Part shown: one piece after another, positions 18,973-29,653 of the stretch
Layout of the letters: each line of letters starts with the position of its first letter
Numbering within the stretch: position 1 is the first letter of the stretch
Source of the DNA: Kineobactrum sediminis
GTDB lineage: Bacteria > Pseudomonadota > Gammaproteobacteria > Pseudomonadales > Halieaceae
NCBI RefSeq assembly: GCF_002868715.1
Contig: NZ_PKLZ01000001.1
Span: 434,001 to 498,000, forward strand
Reading direction: 5' to 3'
DNA length: 64,000 nucleotides
Notes under the pieces: generated by a model
What the model saw: only the letters and a program-made list of their open reading frames with translations
The model's database searches: none
Told to the model about the DNA's origin: nothing
Position numbers and translations under genes: made by a program

Positions 18973-18997
18973 GGCGGAGCCCGCAACGGTCTCCGCC
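18973..18997 (+). repeat. GC-rich hairpin after trxA
   Basis: GGCGGAG (18973-18979) pairs with CTCCGCC (18991-18997) over an 11-nt loop, 10 bp after the trxA stop. No T-run follows, so it is more likely a 3'-end stabilising stem than an intrinsic terminator. Confidence 0.45.
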
Positions 18998-19035
18998 AAC
19001 ACGCCACAGTGCGCATTGAAAGCGCAACAAAGCGC

Positions 19036-19212
19036 TAGACGGCCCCTGCACAGCGTGCTACATTCACTCTCGTTGCCCGGTCCCGCGCCGCAATAATAAC
19101 TCTGCTACTCAACGATTTAACGCTGCATTCTTATCATAACTGATCGGTACTCCCGGCAGCTACGTGCGTTTGCATTCGTTTTTCTTCCTCGAACAACAAC
19201 TCAGCACCCTCT
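19036..19212 (+). promoter_or_regulatory. rho promoter and leader
   Basis: TAGACG (19036-19041), a 17-bp spacer and TACATT (19059-19064) with an extended TGn form a plausible promoter. The roughly 140-nt leader to the rho ATG is poor in G and rich in C/U and A, including TTTTTCTTCC at about 19180-19190, as expected for a Rho-utilisation region. Rho is known to limit its own synthesis by termination in its leader. That is proposed here from composition and position only. Confidence 0.4.
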
Positions 19213-20481
19213 ATGAATCTAACTGACCTCAAGACCAAGTCCACCCAGGAACTCATCGACATCGCCAAAGAGATCGGCCTGGAAAACATGGCCCGATCCC
19301 GCAAACAGGACATTATTTTCGCGATCCTGAAGCGCCACGCCAAAAGTGGCGAGGATATTTACGGTGACGGTGTTCTGGAAATACTGCAGGACGGCTTTGG
19401 CTTCCTGCGCTCCGCAGATAGCTCTTATCTCGCCGGCCCGGACGACATTTACGTCTCCCCCAGCCAGATTCGCCGCTTCAACCTGCGCACCGGCGATTCC
19501 ATTTCCGGCAAGATCCGCCCCCCCAAGGACAGCGAGCGCTACTTCGCCCTGCTCAAGGTCAGCGAGATCAATTTCAACAAGCCCGAGAACGCCAAGCACA
19601 AAATTCTTTTTGAAAACCTGACCCCGCTGTTCCCGGACGAGCGTCTGACCCTGGAAAAGGGTAATGGCAGTACCGAGGACCTTACCGGCCGCGTTATTGA
19701 TCTGGTGGCTCCCATCGGCAAGGGCCAGCGAGGCCTGCTGGTGGCGCCGCCCAAGGCCGGCAAGACCATCATGATGCAGAGCATCGCCCAGGCGATCATC
19801 AGCAACAACCCGGAATGCTACATCATCGTCCTGCTGATTGATGAGCGCCCGGAAGAAGTCACCGAAATGCAGCGCTCGGTAGGTATTCGCGGTGCCGAAG
19901 TGGTGGCCTCCACCTTCGACGAACCACCTTCGCGGCATGTACAGGTTGCCGATATGGTGATCGAAAAAGCCAAGCGCCTGGTCGAGCACAAGCGCGATGT
20001 GATCATCCTGCTGGACTCCATTACCCGTCTTGCCCGCGCCTACAACACTGTAGTGCCCAGCTCCGGCAAGGTACTTACCGGTGGTGTTGATGCTCACGCC
20101 CTGGAGCGCCCAAAGCGTTTCTTCGGTGCCGCACGCAACATCGAGGAAGGCGGCAGCCTGTCCATTATCGCCACCGCCCTGGTTGATACCGGCTCGAAGA
20201 TGGATGAAGTCATCTACGAAGAGTTCAAGGGCACCGGTAACATGGAACTGCACCTGGACCGCAAGATCGCCGAGAGGCGGGTTTACCCCGCCATCAACAT
20301 CAGGCGGTCCGGGACCCGTCGCGAAGAACTGCTTACCGGCGAAGAGGAACTGCAGCGCATGTGGATTCTGCGCAAACTGCTGCACAGCATGGACGATTCT
20401 CCCGCTATTGAATTCCTGCTCGACAAGCTCAGGGACACCAAGAGCAACGATGAATTCTTCATGTCCATGAAACGTAAATAA
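19213..20481 (+). CDS. rho: transcription termination factor Rho
   Basis: Hexameric RNA-dependent ATPase/helicase, 422 aa (419 in E. coli). The N-terminal helical domain starts [10 protein letters not shown]. The RNA-binding OSB domain (about 50-120) has 'GFGFLRS'. Walker A PPKAGKT places the catalytic Lys at 184, the same number as in E. coli. Walker B and the arginine region are in the C-terminal half ('[16 protein letters not shown]'). It is highly conserved and surely functional. Codon use is strongly biased, consistent with high expression. Confidence 0.98.
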   Translation: MNLTDLKTKSTQELIDIAKEIGLENMARSRKQDIIFAILKRHAKSGEDIYGDGVLEILQDGFGFLRSADSSYLAGPDDIYVSPSQIRRFNLRTGDSISGKIRPPKDSERYFALLKVSEINFNKPENAKHKILFENLTPLFPDERLTLEKGNGSTEDLTGRVIDLVAPIGKGQRGLLVAPPKAGKTIMMQSIAQAIISNNPECYIIVLLIDERPEEVTEMQRSVGIRGAEVVASTFDEPPSRHVQVADMVIEKAKRLVEHKRDVIILLDSITRLARAYNTVVPSSGKVLTGGVDAHALERPKRFFGAARNIEEGGSLSIIATALVDTGSKMDEVIYEEFKGTGNMELHLDRKIAERRVYPAINIRRSGTRREELLTGEEELQRMWILRKLLHSMDDSPAIEFLLDKLRDTKSNDEFFMSMKRK

Positions 20482-20509
20482 GATCTGCCGCACCGTTGCG
20501 GGCAGCGCA

Positions 20510-20536
20510 TTGCGCTGGCCCGCGACACGTTATACT
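20510..20536 (+). promoter_or_regulatory. possible sigma-70 promoter of ubiD
   Basis: TTGCGC (20510-20515) and TATACT (20531-20536) are separated by 15 bp, a little short. The -10 is good and lies 34 bp before the ubiD GTG. Confidence 0.33.
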
Positions 20537-20570
20537 GTCCCCCGACCTTTAAACGGACAGCGGGCAAACA

Positions 20571-22067
20571 GTGAAATATACCGATCTTCGCGCTTTCATC
20601 ACCGAACTGGAACGTCGCGGCGAACTGCTGCGTATCACCCGGGAAGTTGACCCGAACCTCGAAATGACCGAAATTGCCGACCGCACCCTCCGTGGCGGCG
20701 GTCCTGCACTGCTGTTTGAAAACGCCAAAGGCTACAAGGTACCCGTGCTCGCCAACCTCTTCGGCACCCAGACGCGGGTTGCCCTGGCAATGGGGGTTGA
20801 GACCATCAGCGCGCTGCGCGAAGTCGGTGAGATTCTGGCTTATCTACGCCAGCCGGATCCGCCCAAGGGCCTGCGCGACGCCTGGGACAAGGCGCCCCTG
20901 CTCAAACAGGTGATGAACATGGGGCCAAAAGTGGTACGCAACCCGCCCTGCCAGTATCACGCCCATGAGGGTGAAGACGTAGACCTGTACCAGCTGCCCA
21001 TCCAGACCTGCTGGCCCGGCGACGCCGGCCCCCTGGTGACCTGGCCACTGGTGATCACCCGCGGCCCCAACAAATCCCGACACAACCTGGGCATTTACCG
21101 GATGCAGCTGATCGGGCGCAACAAGCTGATCATGCGCTGGCTGTCCCATCGTGGCGGTGCCCTGGATTACCGCGACTGGCAAATCCAGAACCCGGGCAAG
21201 CGCTATCCGGTGGCGGTAGCCCTGGGCGCGGACCCGGCAACCACCCTTGGCGCCGTGACCCCGGTTCCCGACAGCCTGTCCGAATATGCCTTTGCCGCCC
21301 TGTTGCGTGGCAGCAAGACCGAACTGACGGAATGCCATACGCAGGGCTGTCGTGACCATGGATTACAGGTGCCGGCCACGGCGGAATATATTCTGGAAGG
21401 CTACCTGGAGCCCGGTGAAATGGCCGATGAAGGCCCCTTCGGCGACCACACCGGCTATTACAATGAAGTGGAACGCTTCCCGGTGTTCACGGTGGAAGCC
21501 ATCACCCACCGGGAAAACCCGATTTATCACAGCACCTATACCGGTCGGCCGCCGGATGAGCCCGCCATTCTGGGGCTGGCGCTGAATGAGGTGTTCGTAC
21601 CGATTCTACGCAAGCAATTTCCGGAGATTGTTGATTTCTATTTGCCACCAGAAGGTTGCTCCTATCGGCTGGCGGTCGTTACGATGCGCAAGGAATACCC
21701 CGGCCACGCCAAGCGGGTCATGCTGGGCGTGTGGTCCTTCCTGCGCCAGTTCATGTACACCAAGTTTGTGATTGTCACTGATGATGATGTCAACGCCCGT
21801 GACTGGAAAGACGTGATCTGGGCCATGACCACCCGCATGGACCCGCAGCGGGATAGCGTATTCATCGACAACACGCCCATCGACTACCTGGATTTCGCCT
21901 CACCTACAGCGGGACTGGGGTCCAAGGTGGGCTTTGATGCCACCAATAAGTGGCCGGGGGAATCCACTCGCGAATGGGGCCGGCCCATCGCCATGAGCGA
22001 TGATGTCAAGGCACGGATTGATATGCTGTGGAGCGAGCTCGGCATAGAACTCCCGGGCGGCGACTGA
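20571..22067 (+). CDS. ubiD: 4-hydroxy-3-polyprenylbenzoate decarboxylase UbiD
   Basis: Prenylated-FMN-dependent decarboxylase of ubiquinone synthesis, 498 aa (497 in E. coli). Conserved family stretches include '[12 protein letters not shown]' near residue 43 and '[13 protein letters not shown]' near 285, the latter carrying the Glu and Asp of the active-site region. The start is GTG at 20571. It needs the flavin prenyltransferase UbiX for its cofactor, not encoded here. Its 3' end converges with hemY. Confidence 0.96.
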   Translation: MKYTDLRAFITELERRGELLRITREVDPNLEMTEIADRTLRGGGPALLFENAKGYKVPVLANLFGTQTRVALAMGVETISALREVGEILAYLRQPDPPKGLRDAWDKAPLLKQVMNMGPKVVRNPPCQYHAHEGEDVDLYQLPIQTCWPGDAGPLVTWPLVITRGPNKSRHNLGIYRMQLIGRNKLIMRWLSHRGGALDYRDWQIQNPGKRYPVAVALGADPATTLGAVTPVPDSLSEYAFAALLRGSKTELTECHTQGCRDHGLQVPATAEYILEGYLEPGEMADEGPFGDHTGYYNEVERFPVFTVEAITHRENPIYHSTYTGRPPDEPAILGLALNEVFVPILRKQFPEIVDFYLPPEGCSYRLAVVTMRKEYPGHAKRVMLGVWSFLRQFMYTKFVIVTDDDVNARDWKDVIWAMTTRMDPQRDSVFIDNTPIDYLDFASPTAGLGSKVGFDATNKWPGESTREWGRPIAMSDDVKARIDMLWSELGIELPGGD

Positions 22068-22092
22068 AAACGAACAGCAGCCCGGTTCGGAA

Positions 22093-23328
22093 TCAGCGTT
22101 GCGCAGGCTCCGGCAAGGGCAACCGGGGCAGGCTCTTTTCCCGCAGCAACAGGCCTTTGCGGAAAGCGGCGGCAGCGGCCTTGTCCTCACCCATGGCAGT
22201 GAGCAGGCGTCCCAGCTCGGCAAAGGTTTCCGGGCTGCGCCGCTGCCTGTTGCTACTCTCGAAATACTCCCGGGCCTTGCCCCACAGCTGTTGCCGACAG
22301 GCGAGGCGCCCCAGGCACAACAGTAACTCGGGATCCTGCGGATGCTCTGCCAGCCAGGCTTCGCCCTGGGCCAGCTGGCGGCGAGGGTCGGGTAATTCCA
22401 CGTATCCAAACAGCCGCGCCAGGTCACTGTCCCAGCCTTGCTTGAGCGCTTTGCGAATAACCGTAGCCGCACCCTCGTGGTCACCCTCGTGAATCAGCAG
22501 CCCTGTGTAGGTGTGCAACAGCGCGGGATCGCGACGCTGCGCCGCGGACAAGCCCTGCCAATAATGATGCAGACGCTTAGGCGCATCGCCGTCACCGCCA
22601 TGGTCGGCAGTCGCGTGCAAAAGATGGGTGTGTACGGTCCGCTCCAGCTCTTCCAGTTCCGCATCGGGCACTACCCGGTACTTGCGCAACTCGGGCAAAA
22701 GCTGCCGCAATTGCGGCCAGTCAGAAAGGCCGAAATAGGCATTGCGCAGCAGTTTAAGCACATACGGGTGCTTGCCGGCGTTGCTCCGGGCGCGCTCCAG
22801 GGTGGCAACCGCCTGTTCAAACTGCCGGGCCTTGAGTTTGAGTTCGGCCTGGGTAAGGTCCACTGCAATATCGGCCTCGGCATCGGAGCGTTCCGCGGCA
22901 CTGAGATACTCCCGCATCCGCTCCGGCTCGCCCAGCTGGAAACTGGCCCTGGCCGCCATCAGGTAATTGAGCAGCGGCGCCTCGCTCCCCTGGGCAGCAC
23001 GCAGCAACTGTTGGCGGGCGCGCGCCCAGTTACCCTCAATGAAACTAATCAGGCCGCGGTTGGTCAGCTGTGCCGCTTGCCGAGCTTTGCGGCTACCGAG
23101 CCACCCCGCCAGTGATCTCTGGCTGGCGAGCAGTTTGCGAAGCAGGGCGACACTGCCATAGAGTACAACGGTCAGCAGGACCAACAGGAATATTCCAACC
23201 CACAGGCTGGTCTCCACAGTGTAGGCGCCATATGAAATGAGAACGTAGCCCGGGCTGGTCTCAACCAGGGCGACCACCCCTACTCCCAGGAGCAGGGCCA
23301 ATAACACGAGAACCAGTAGTTTGCGCAT
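22093..23328 (-). CDS. hemY: HemY-type TPR membrane protein of the heme operon
   Basis: 411-aa inner-membrane protein. It has two N-terminal hydrophobic segments (about 4-24 and 42-64) followed by TPR-like helical repeats across the rest (Ala/Leu/Arg-rich, for example about 95-160 and 290-400). This matches HemY of the proteobacterial hemCDXY operon, not the Gram-positive protoporphyrinogen oxidase that bears the same name. Its precise role in heme biosynthesis is unsettled; it may organise the pathway at the membrane. It is the last gene of the run and starts 3 bp after the hemX stop. Confidence 0.9.
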   Translation of the reverse strand: MRKLLVLVLLALLLGVGVVALVETSPGYVLISYGAYTVETSLWVGIFLLVLLTVVLYGSVALLRKLLASQRSLAGWLGSRKARQAAQLTNRGLISFIEGNWARARQQLLRAAQGSEAPLLNYLMAARASFQLGEPERMREYLSAAERSDAEADIAVDLTQAELKLKARQFEQAVATLERARSNAGKHPYVLKLLRNAYFGLSDWPQLRQLLPELRKYRVVPDAELEELERTVHTHLLHATADHGGDGDAPKRLHHYWQGLSAAQRRDPALLHTYTGLLIHEGDHEGAATVIRKALKQGWDSDLARLFGYVELPDPRRQLAQGEAWLAEHPQDPELLLCLGRLACRQQLWGKAREYFESSNRQRRSPETFAELGRLLTAMGEDKAAAAAFRKGLLLREKSLPRLPLPEPAQR

Positions 23329-23331
23329 GGC

Positions 23332-24507
23332 CTATTCGTCCCCGACCCGCTGCAAGCGACGGCTAACGGCCTGCTCAAGAACCTCGAGGGAATGAGAAAC
23401 ATCCGGAAACGGGACTTCTATCTCCTGCTTGACCAGCGCATCAAGTTCCCGGGCAATAGCAGTGGCCGACCTCTCGTCGGCAACAAAAAATTCGTCCACC
23501 CAGCGGCGCGCCCGTTGCAGGCTCTCGCGGTAGAGTCGCTGGTTACCGGACAGTAATGCCACCTGGGCCTGTTCCAGCAACATCACCGTGTTTTGCCGCA
23601 GCAAGCCCTCCCACTGTGGATCAACCAGGGCCTCTACCGGCACTTCGCGGCGGCGTACCACCACATACCGGGACAGCTTATGCAGAGCCTCTTCGTAGCC
23701 CTGTCGCAGCCGCGCCTGCCAGGACTCATCCTCGACATCCTCCTCCGGCTCTGCCCGGGCGGGCAACTCAAAGAGCACCAGGTCGGCCACCTGGTCACTA
23801 AGCGCAGAGAGGCGCAAATACAAGCCTTCCGTATCTACATCGGGCACTGCGCGCAATGCCGCCAGGTCGACCGCCAGGGCTCGTCGCACCGGGTACAACG
23901 TTGCGTCGTCCAGCTGCCGCAGAATATTGTCGGCACTTTTCAGCAACGCCTGCGCGGAGTCGGTATCGCCCGTCATTATCAGGCGCTGGTTTGCAAGGCG
24001 CAGTAGGTATTCCACTTCAGCCAGCAGCCAGCTATCGCTGTCGCCGCCACTGATCCTGGCCAGTGCCTGCCGCTGTTCCTGCACCTGGGATTCCAGTTGC
24101 TGAAGCTGTTCCCGCATCCCGGACTCCAGCTGCTGCAGCCGGCTTGCCTGTTGCTCGAGGGTGGGTAGCACCTTCTCCAGACGGCGCTCCAGGGTGCCGG
24201 TAAATTCGCGGCCCAGTTGCACGATGGCAGAGCGCCATTCACTGCCCTGGTCGGTAGCGGGTTCAACACGGGTCTCCAGTGCCGCCAATCGCTGCACCAC
24301 CGCCGCCTCCCGTTGCTGCGCCTCCCATACCAGCCATCCGCCACCGGCGGCAATAGCGAGCACCAGTATGAGCGCCAGCCAGGCTACCGCAGCGGAGCCT
24401 CCTCCCGGCGATTTCCCGGCCCCTACCGCTTCTTCGGCCCCCTGTTTGTCAGTCATGGCGTCTTTATCAGTCACGGCGTCATCTATGGGGTCTTGTTGGT
24501 CGCTCAC
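23332..24507 (-). CDS. hemX: HemX family protein (uroporphyrinogen-III C-methyltransferase-like by name)
   Basis: About 391 aa. A charged, low-complexity cytoplasmic N-terminus of about 45 residues precedes one TM segment (AVAWLALILVLAIAAGGGW) and a long periplasmic coiled coil (about 75-165, Gln/Leu/Glu-rich). A helical C-terminal domain follows. The start is GTG at 24507, chosen because it overlaps the hemD stop as GTGA with GGAGAA upstream. Members are often annotated as methyltransferases, but no SAM-binding motif is visible. The role is likely structural or regulatory within the heme operon. Confidence 0.9.
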   Translation of the reverse strand: MSDQQDPIDDAVTDKDAMTDKQGAEEAVGAGKSPGGGSAAVAWLALILVLAIAAGGGWLVWEAQQREAAVVQRLAALETRVEPATDQGSEWRSAIVQLGREFTGTLERRLEKVLPTLEQQASRLQQLESGMREQLQQLESQVQEQRQALARISGGDSDSWLLAEVEYLLRLANQRLIMTGDTDSAQALLKSADNILRQLDDATLYPVRRALAVDLAALRAVPDVDTEGLYLRLSALSDQVADLVLFELPARAEPEEDVEDESWQARLRQGYEEALHKLSRYVVVRRREVPVEALVDPQWEGLLRQNTVMLLEQAQVALLSGNQRLYRESLQRARRWVDEFFVADERSATAIARELDALVKQEIEVPFPDVSHSLEVLEQAVSRRLQRVGDE

Positions 24508-25280
24508 AGTTTTTCTCCGGTACTCGGGCACCATTGTTCAAGGGCGTGCAGCATAGCTTCGTCGGATGCGTTTTCCGCCACAACGATATGACGGAAGCCG
24601 GCGGCGCGCGCCGCCGCCGCAATACGGGCAGAAGGCAGCAGCAGCGTTACAGACTGTAAGTTAGAGGTTTCCGGCCGGTCTAGCAACGCCAGCATGTTTG
24701 CCAGGCCCTCGCCGCTACTGATCATGATCGCGCCTATCCGCCAGCGTTCAATCGCCGCTGCAAGCTCTCCCGGCAGCAGCTTCGGTGGAGATCGGCGATA
24801 ACAGGCCAGGGTTTCCACCCGGGCGCCCCGAGCACCGAGCGCCTGCGCCAGAGTGGTCCTGCCGCCCTCGCCCTTGACAATAAGTATTCGCGCACCGGCA
24901 ACCTGCTGTAAACCGGGCAGCGCCAACAGGCCCTCGCTGGTCATCTCCCGCTCCGGTGTCTGCGCACTGATACCATAGTCCGCCAGCGCTCGCGCCGTAC
25001 CCGTACCCACTGCATACCAGTGCATACCTGCCGGCAATTGCGGCCAGTAGTCTTCCACCACTGCCATACCAAAGCGCACCGCATTGGCGCTGATAAAAAT
25101 GACATGATCGAATTCAGCCAGCGCCAACACGCGCTGGCGCTCCTCGGCCGGCAGTCGCGGCAGTGGCTGCAAATCCAGCAGCGGCAAGTGGTGGGCCTGC
25201 CAACCACGATCGGCAAGCGCAGCACACAGGGCATCGCCCTGCCCGGCGGGGCGAGTGACCAGGACGGCCCTAGTGGCCAT
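24504..25280 (-). CDS. hemD: uroporphyrinogen-III synthase
   Basis: Cyclises hydroxymethylbilane to uroporphyrinogen III with inversion of ring D. The 258-aa protein has the two-lobed HemD fold pattern: '[13 protein letters not shown]' at the N-terminus, 'FISANAVR' near residue 72 and '[11 protein letters not shown]' near 188. The ATG at 25280 ([11 protein letters not shown]) overlaps the hemC 3' end by 11 bp, which supports it over the longer frame. The 3' end overlaps hemX by 4 bp. Confidence 0.92.
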   Translation of the reverse strand: MATRAVLVTRPAGQGDALCAALADRGWQAHHLPLLDLQPLPRLPAEERQRVLALAEFDHVIFISANAVRFGMAVVEDYWPQLPAGMHWYAVGTGTARALADYGISAQTPEREMTSEGLLALPGLQQVAGARILIVKGEGGRTTLAQALGARGARVETLACYRRSPPKLLPGELAAAIERWRIGAIMISSGEGLANMLALLDRPETSNLQSVTLLLPSARIAAAARAAGFRHIVVAENASDEAMLHALEQWCPSTGEKL

Positions 25281-26202
25281 AAACCTCGGCCAGTATCGCC
25301 GCCGCACCCTGCTGCAACAGGTCTTCCGCTACGGCGATACCCAGCGCTTCGGCGTCGGCCACCGGGGCACTGCGCTCGGCCCGCAGCACCAGTGTGCCGT
25401 CGGGCCTGCCTACCAGGCCACGCAGCCACAGTTCGGTGCCCGCGGCATTCAGCTCGGCATAACAGGCAATGGGCACCTGGCAACCGCCTTCCAGGCGCCG
25501 GTTGAGGGCGCGCTCGGCGGTGACCCGAAGCGCCGTGGGTACGTGGTGCAGGGGTTGCAACAGTTCCAGCAGCCCGACATCGTCACTGCGCAATTCAATA
25601 CCTACGGCACCCTGGCCACCGGCGGGCAGCGAATCGGTTACCGGCAACCGCTGCCGCACCCGCGCGCCCATTTCCAGGCGCAACAAACCCGCGGTTGCCA
25701 GCACAATCGCGTCGTATTCGCCGGCGTCCAGTTTACGCAGTCGCGTGTTGACATTGCCGCGCAGGAAACGAATCTGCAGGTCCGGCCGGGCGGTGCGCAG
25801 CTGGCACTCACGGCGCAGGCTGGAGGTACCGACCACGCTTCCGGGAGGCAGGTCCGCCACGCTATCGAAATGGTTGCTGACAAAGGCATCGCTGGGATCT
25901 TCGCGCTCACAGATCACGCCCAGGGCAAGGCCCTCGGGAAACTCCATCGGTACATCTTTCATTGAGTGCACCGCAATATCGGCACTGCGGTCCAGTAGTG
26001 CCGTTTCCAGTTCCTTCACGAACAGCGCCTTGCCACCCACCTTGGCCAGGGGCACGTCCAGCAACTGGTCCCCACGCGAAGTCATGCCCAGCAGTACCAC
26101 CTCAAGCCCTGGATGAGTTCGCTGCAATGCGTCGCGAACAAATTCAGCCTGCCACAGGGCGAGGGGACTTTCTCTGGTAGCGATAGTGATCGTACGGGAC
26201 AT
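25270..26202 (-). CDS. hemC: hydroxymethylbilane synthase (porphobilinogen deaminase)
   Basis: Assembles four porphobilinogen units on a dipyrromethane cofactor bound to a Cys, visible as C241 in 'EGGCQVPIA' (C242 in E. coli). Length is 310 aa from ATG 26202 ([19 protein letters not shown]). A frame reaching 26280 adds 26 residues and is disfavoured. The signature 'GSSLRRE'-type segment ([12 protein letters not shown]) is near residue 130. It lies 83 bp downstream of algR on the same strand, as in Pseudomonas, so regulator and heme genes may be partly co-transcribed. Confidence 0.95.
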   Translation of the reverse strand: MSRTITIATRESPLALWQAEFVRDALQRTHPGLEVVLLGMTSRGDQLLDVPLAKVGGKALFVKELETALLDRSADIAVHSMKDVPMEFPEGLALGVICEREDPSDAFVSNHFDSVADLPPGSVVGTSSLRRECQLRTARPDLQIRFLRGNVNTRLRKLDAGEYDAIVLATAGLLRLEMGARVRQRLPVTDSLPAGGQGAVGIELRSDDVGLLELLQPLHHVPTALRVTAERALNRRLEGGCQVPIACYAELNAAGTELWLRGLVGRPDGTLVLRAERSAPVADAEALGIAVAEDLLQQGAAAILAEVYGH

Positions 26203-26285
26203 GCGGTGGATTCCTAGGCAGAAACGCGAATGATACCAGCCACGCAGGGGCGCGGCGACCAGTGAGCCTGCCGGACTCAAGGTTC

Positions 26286-27014
26286 CTAGCGCTGCTGCAG
26301 ACGCAACTTGACTCCCGCCAGATGGCGCCGACTCACTTGTGGCGACTGGTCAATGCCGTCAAGTTCCACAAACCAGCTGCCATCTGCGGCGCGGCGCAAA
26401 CGACGCACGTGATTGAGGGCGACCAGTGTGTTGCGGTGCACCCGCACAAAATCATCAACCAGTTCGCTCTCCAGATCCTTGAGAGCCTCCTGCAACAGCA
26501 GCTCGCGTTGCGGTGCTACCGCGAGGACATATTTCTGCTCGGCTATAAAACAGCGTACCTCTGCAATGGACAAAGCTTCAATGCCGCGGTGGCCATTACT
26601 GCTGACCTGGGTGCGTCCTACCGGCATGCCACCGTCAAGCGCCTCCAGTTGAACCCGGTTTACGCGTCCGGCTACCGTCAGGGCGCGCGCAAGCTCCGCT
26701 TCCCGTACCGGCTTCAGCAAGTAGGCCACCGCCTGGTGACGCAGGGCCTCCAGGGCGTGTTCTTCATAGGCGGTACAAAATATAACCGCCGGTGGCTGCG
26801 CCAGGGTATCCAGGCGCGCGGCCACCTCCATGCCGTCGATCCCCGGCATGCGGATATCCAACAACAAAAGAGCTGGCTGTTCCCTCACCAGCAGGGCCAG
26901 GGCCTCCTCGCCGGAGGACGCCTCCAGCAATACGGCATCCGGCCGCAGTCGGGCCAGCAGCCGCAGCAGCCGCTGCCGCGCCAGGGCTTCGTCGTCTACC
27001 AGCAGTATCTTCAT
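26286..27014 (-). CDS. algR: LytTR-type response regulator AlgR
   Basis: 242 aa. Receiver domain about 1-118 with the acidic pocket D7/D8, phospho-acceptor D53 in [10 protein letters not shown] and switch Lys K101. The C-terminal LytTR DNA-binding domain is at about 140-240 ('[18 protein letters not shown]'). The ATGA overlap with algZ and the downstream hemC give the Pseudomonas arrangement in which AlgR controls alginate, type IV pili and other surface traits. The regulon in this organism is unknown. Confidence 0.9.
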   Translation of the reverse strand: MKILLVDDEALARQRLLRLLARLRPDAVLLEASSGEEALALLVREQPALLLLDIRMPGIDGMEVAARLDTLAQPPAVIFCTAYEEHALEALRHQAVAYLLKPVREAELARALTVAGRVNRVQLEALDGGMPVGRTQVSSNGHRGIEALSIAEVRCFIAEQKYVLAVAPQRELLLQEALKDLESELVDDFVRVHRNTLVALNHVRRLRRAADGSWFVELDGIDQSPQVSRRHLAGVKLRLQQR

Positions 27015-28072
27015 CCCGCGACCTCAACCGGGTAACTCAGTCTGGCCTGGAAGTGTCCGCCAACCGTGCTGAGTTCCAGGCTGGCGTCGTCGCCAAATAA
27101 CGCCTGCAGGCGCTGGGAAATATTGGCAAGCGCAATGCCCGCACCCTGACTTTCGGAGGACGTGGCGTGCACCGGATTGCGCACCGTCACCTGCAACCGC
27201 TGGCCACAACGCGCCAGGCCGATTGCAATCACACCGCCTCCCTGCAAGCGCGAAATCCCGTGATAGACCGCATTTTCCACCAGCGGCTGCAGTACCAGGC
27301 TGGGCATGGGCAGGTTGCCAATGCCTTCCTCTACCTGCCATTGCAATTGCAGGCGGCCCTCCAGGCGCAGTTGCTCAATGCCGAGATAAAGCTCACAGAG
27401 GCGCAGCTCGTCCGCCACGGTTGTCTCCCGCTCCGATTCCCGCAGGCTGGCCCGGAACAGTTCCGCAAGATCTTCCACTGCCTCTTCCGCACGCTCCGGG
27501 TGGCTGGCAATAAGGCTGGCAATGCTGTTTAGCGTATTAAACAGGAAGTGAGGGCGAATGCGCGCCCGCAACGCATCCAGGCGAGCCTGTAGCTCTGAGT
27601 GTTCGCGTAGTGTCAATTGTTGCTGGAGATAAAAATAGCGCAGGGCAATGCCTGCCACGAGGGCGGCCATTAACAGGTTGCGTAGCAACCACCAGTAACC
27701 GCCGGCTGGGGCCATCAGTTGCGGGTAGAACCATAACAACAACTGGCTGGACACTGCTGTCACCAACAGCACCAGGGTGATACTGCCGCCGGCGGCCAGC
27801 ACCAGGCTGCGGCTGGCGAAAAAACCGCGCACACTGCACAGCAGCGCCGCGCTGGATAATACCAGCCACTGCACCAGTAGCGACGCCGTCGCGAGCATGT
27901 TCCAGTTGAATTCAGGCAAGCCGCTGGCGGCGAGGGTGTAAATCAGTACAAACAGCTCGGACAGCAATACCAGGAAAAAGACCGGACGTGGCGCGCACAA
28001 ATCCGGAATGAAAAACTTCCCCGAAGCCTGTGAACCCCCAGTGGCCACCGGCCGTTTTGTTACACTCTCCAT
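27011..28072 (-). CDS. algZ: LytS-family sensor histidine kinase AlgZ/FimS
   Basis: 353-aa membrane kinase with four to five hydrophobic N-terminal segments (about 30-165) and a His_kinase domain. The phospho-acceptor His is in [13 protein letters not shown], followed by an N-box [10 protein letters not shown] and a Gly-rich lid GAGIALANI. The ATG at 28072 has GGAAGG upstream; the frame extends 20 codons further without support. The stop overlaps algR as ATGA, so the cognate pair is translationally coupled. It is divergent from argH across 119 bp. Confidence 0.9.
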   Translation of the reverse strand: MESVTKRPVATGGSQASGKFFIPDLCAPRPVFFLVLLSELFVLIYTLAASGLPEFNWNMLATASLLVQWLVLSSAALLCSVRGFFASRSLVLAAGGSITLVLLVTAVSSQLLLWFYPQLMAPAGGYWWLLRNLLMAALVAGIALRYFYLQQQLTLREHSELQARLDALRARIRPHFLFNTLNSIASLIASHPERAEEAVEDLAELFRASLRESERETTVADELRLCELYLGIEQLRLEGRLQLQWQVEEGIGNLPMPSLVLQPLVENAVYHGISRLQGGGVIAIGLARCGQRLQVTVRNPVHATSSESQGAGIALANISQRLQALFGDDASLELSTVGGHFQARLSYPVEVAG

Positions 28073-28191
28073 TAACCTTCCCCACCTCTGCCGATGATAT
28101 ACTTGCACCCTTGCGCAACCTGAACAAGCCAAAAAGTCACCTCAGGGCAATCACCCGACCGGCGACACCACCAACGGGAAAGTGGAAAAAC

Positions 28192-29604
28192 ATGAGCAAC
28201 AACACCGACACCAGCAAATTGTGGGGCGGACGCTTCAGCGAGCCCACCGACCAATTCGTCCAGCGCTTCACCGCATCGGTGGAATTTGACCAGCGCATGG
28301 CCCGGGAAGACATTCTCGGTTCTCTGGCCCATGCAGAGATGCTGTGCACCGTTGGCGTGCTCAGCGCCAGTGAGCTGACGCAAATTCACGATGGCATGGC
28401 GCAGATCAGCCAGGAGATTACCGACGGCAGCTTCCAGTGGTCGGTAGAACTTGAAGATGTGCACATGAATATCGAGGCGCGACTGACCCAGCTGATTGGT
28501 ATAACCGGCAAGAAACTGCACACCGGGCGCTCGCGTAATGACCAGGTCGCCACCGATATCCGTCTGCACCTGCGCAGCGCAATCGACCTGATCGGGGCCG
28601 AGCTTACCCGTCTGCAGCAGGGCACGATTACCCTGGCCGCCGCCAACTGCAACACCATCATGCCGGGTTTCACCCACTTGCAGACCGCACAACCGGTCGT
28701 ATTCGGGCACCACCTGCTGGCCTGGAATGAGATGCTGGAGCGTGATTATGGCCGCCTGATGGACTGCCGTGAGCGCCTGAACCAGTGTCCGCTGGGGGCC
28801 GCGGCACTGGCCGGCACGACCTACCCGATTGAGCGCGCACAAACCGCCGCCACGCTGGGATTTGATCGCCCCACCGAAAATTCTCTGGATTCGGTGTCCG
28901 ACCGTGATTTTGCCATTGAATTCTGTGCTTTTGCCGCCCTGCTGATGACCCATATGTCACGCATTTCAGAGGAACTGGTACTGTGGGCATCAGCCCAGTT
29001 CAACTTTATCGAATTACCCGACCGTTTCTGTACCGGCTCTTCAATCATGCCGCAAAAGAAAAACCCCGACGTTCCCGAACTGGTACGAGGCAAGGTCGGT
29101 CGGGTTAATGGCAACCTGATCGCCCTGCTTACCCTGATGAAAAGCCAGCCGCTGGCATACAACAAGGACAACCAGGAAGACAAGGAGCCGCTGTTCGATA
29201 CCATCGATACCGTACTGGGCAGTCTGCGCGCATTTGCCGACATGATCCCTGCGATGCGTCCCAAAACAGAGCAGATGCGCGAAGCGGCGCGACGGGGATT
29301 TTCCACCGCCACCGATCTTGCCGACTATCTCGTCGGCAAGGGCCTGCCCTTCCGGGATGCGCACGAAGTGGTGGGCAAGGCCGTGGGTCATGGTGTTGCT
29401 ACCGGCACCGACCTGGCGGACATGCCGCTGGCAACCCTGCAGGGTTTCAGCAGCGATATTACCGCCGATGTATTCGAGGTGCTGACGCTCGAGGGCTCAG
29501 TCGCCGCCCGTAATCATCTTGGCGGCACCGCGCCACAACAAGTAGCGGCAGCCGCGGAGCGCGCAATGGCCCTGGTTGAGGCCCGCTCGGTTAGCGGCGA
29601 GTGA
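28192..29604 (+). CDS. argH: argininosuccinate lyase
   Basis: Cleaves argininosuccinate to arginine and fumarate, the last step of arginine synthesis. 470 aa beginning [15 protein letters not shown], with the fumarase/aspartase-superfamily signature [11 protein letters not shown] near residue 283. The chosen ATG at 28192 matches the family start; the open frame continues 54 codons upstream into the algZ region. A -10-like TATACT lies at 28098-28103. The algZ-argH divergence is as in Pseudomonas. Confidence 0.96.
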   Translation: MSNNTDTSKLWGGRFSEPTDQFVQRFTASVEFDQRMAREDILGSLAHAEMLCTVGVLSASELTQIHDGMAQISQEITDGSFQWSVELEDVHMNIEARLTQLIGITGKKLHTGRSRNDQVATDIRLHLRSAIDLIGAELTRLQQGTITLAAANCNTIMPGFTHLQTAQPVVFGHHLLAWNEMLERDYGRLMDCRERLNQCPLGAAALAGTTYPIERAQTAATLGFDRPTENSLDSVSDRDFAIEFCAFAALLMTHMSRISEELVLWASAQFNFIELPDRFCTGSSIMPQKKNPDVPELVRGKVGRVNGNLIALLTLMKSQPLAYNKDNQEDKEPLFDTIDTVLGSLRAFADMIPAMRPKTEQMREAARRGFSTATDLADYLVGKGLPFRDAHEVVGKAVGHGVATGTDLADMPLATLQGFSSDITADVFEVLTLEGSVAARNHLGGTAPQQVAAAAERAMALVEARSVSGE

Positions 29605-29653
29605 CGACACGCAGGCCTGGTATTTATTCCCGGGAAACACATCCGGCCCGCCC

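Noticed and set aside
19219-20493. 424-codon open frame antisense to rho
   Set aside because: Exact shadow of rho; open only because of GC-rich codon bias, and no recognisable motifs.
22093-23328. Reading hemY as protoporphyrinogen oxidase
   Set aside because: No FAD-binding Rossmann motif; the protein is a TPR membrane protein, so the shared name is misleading.
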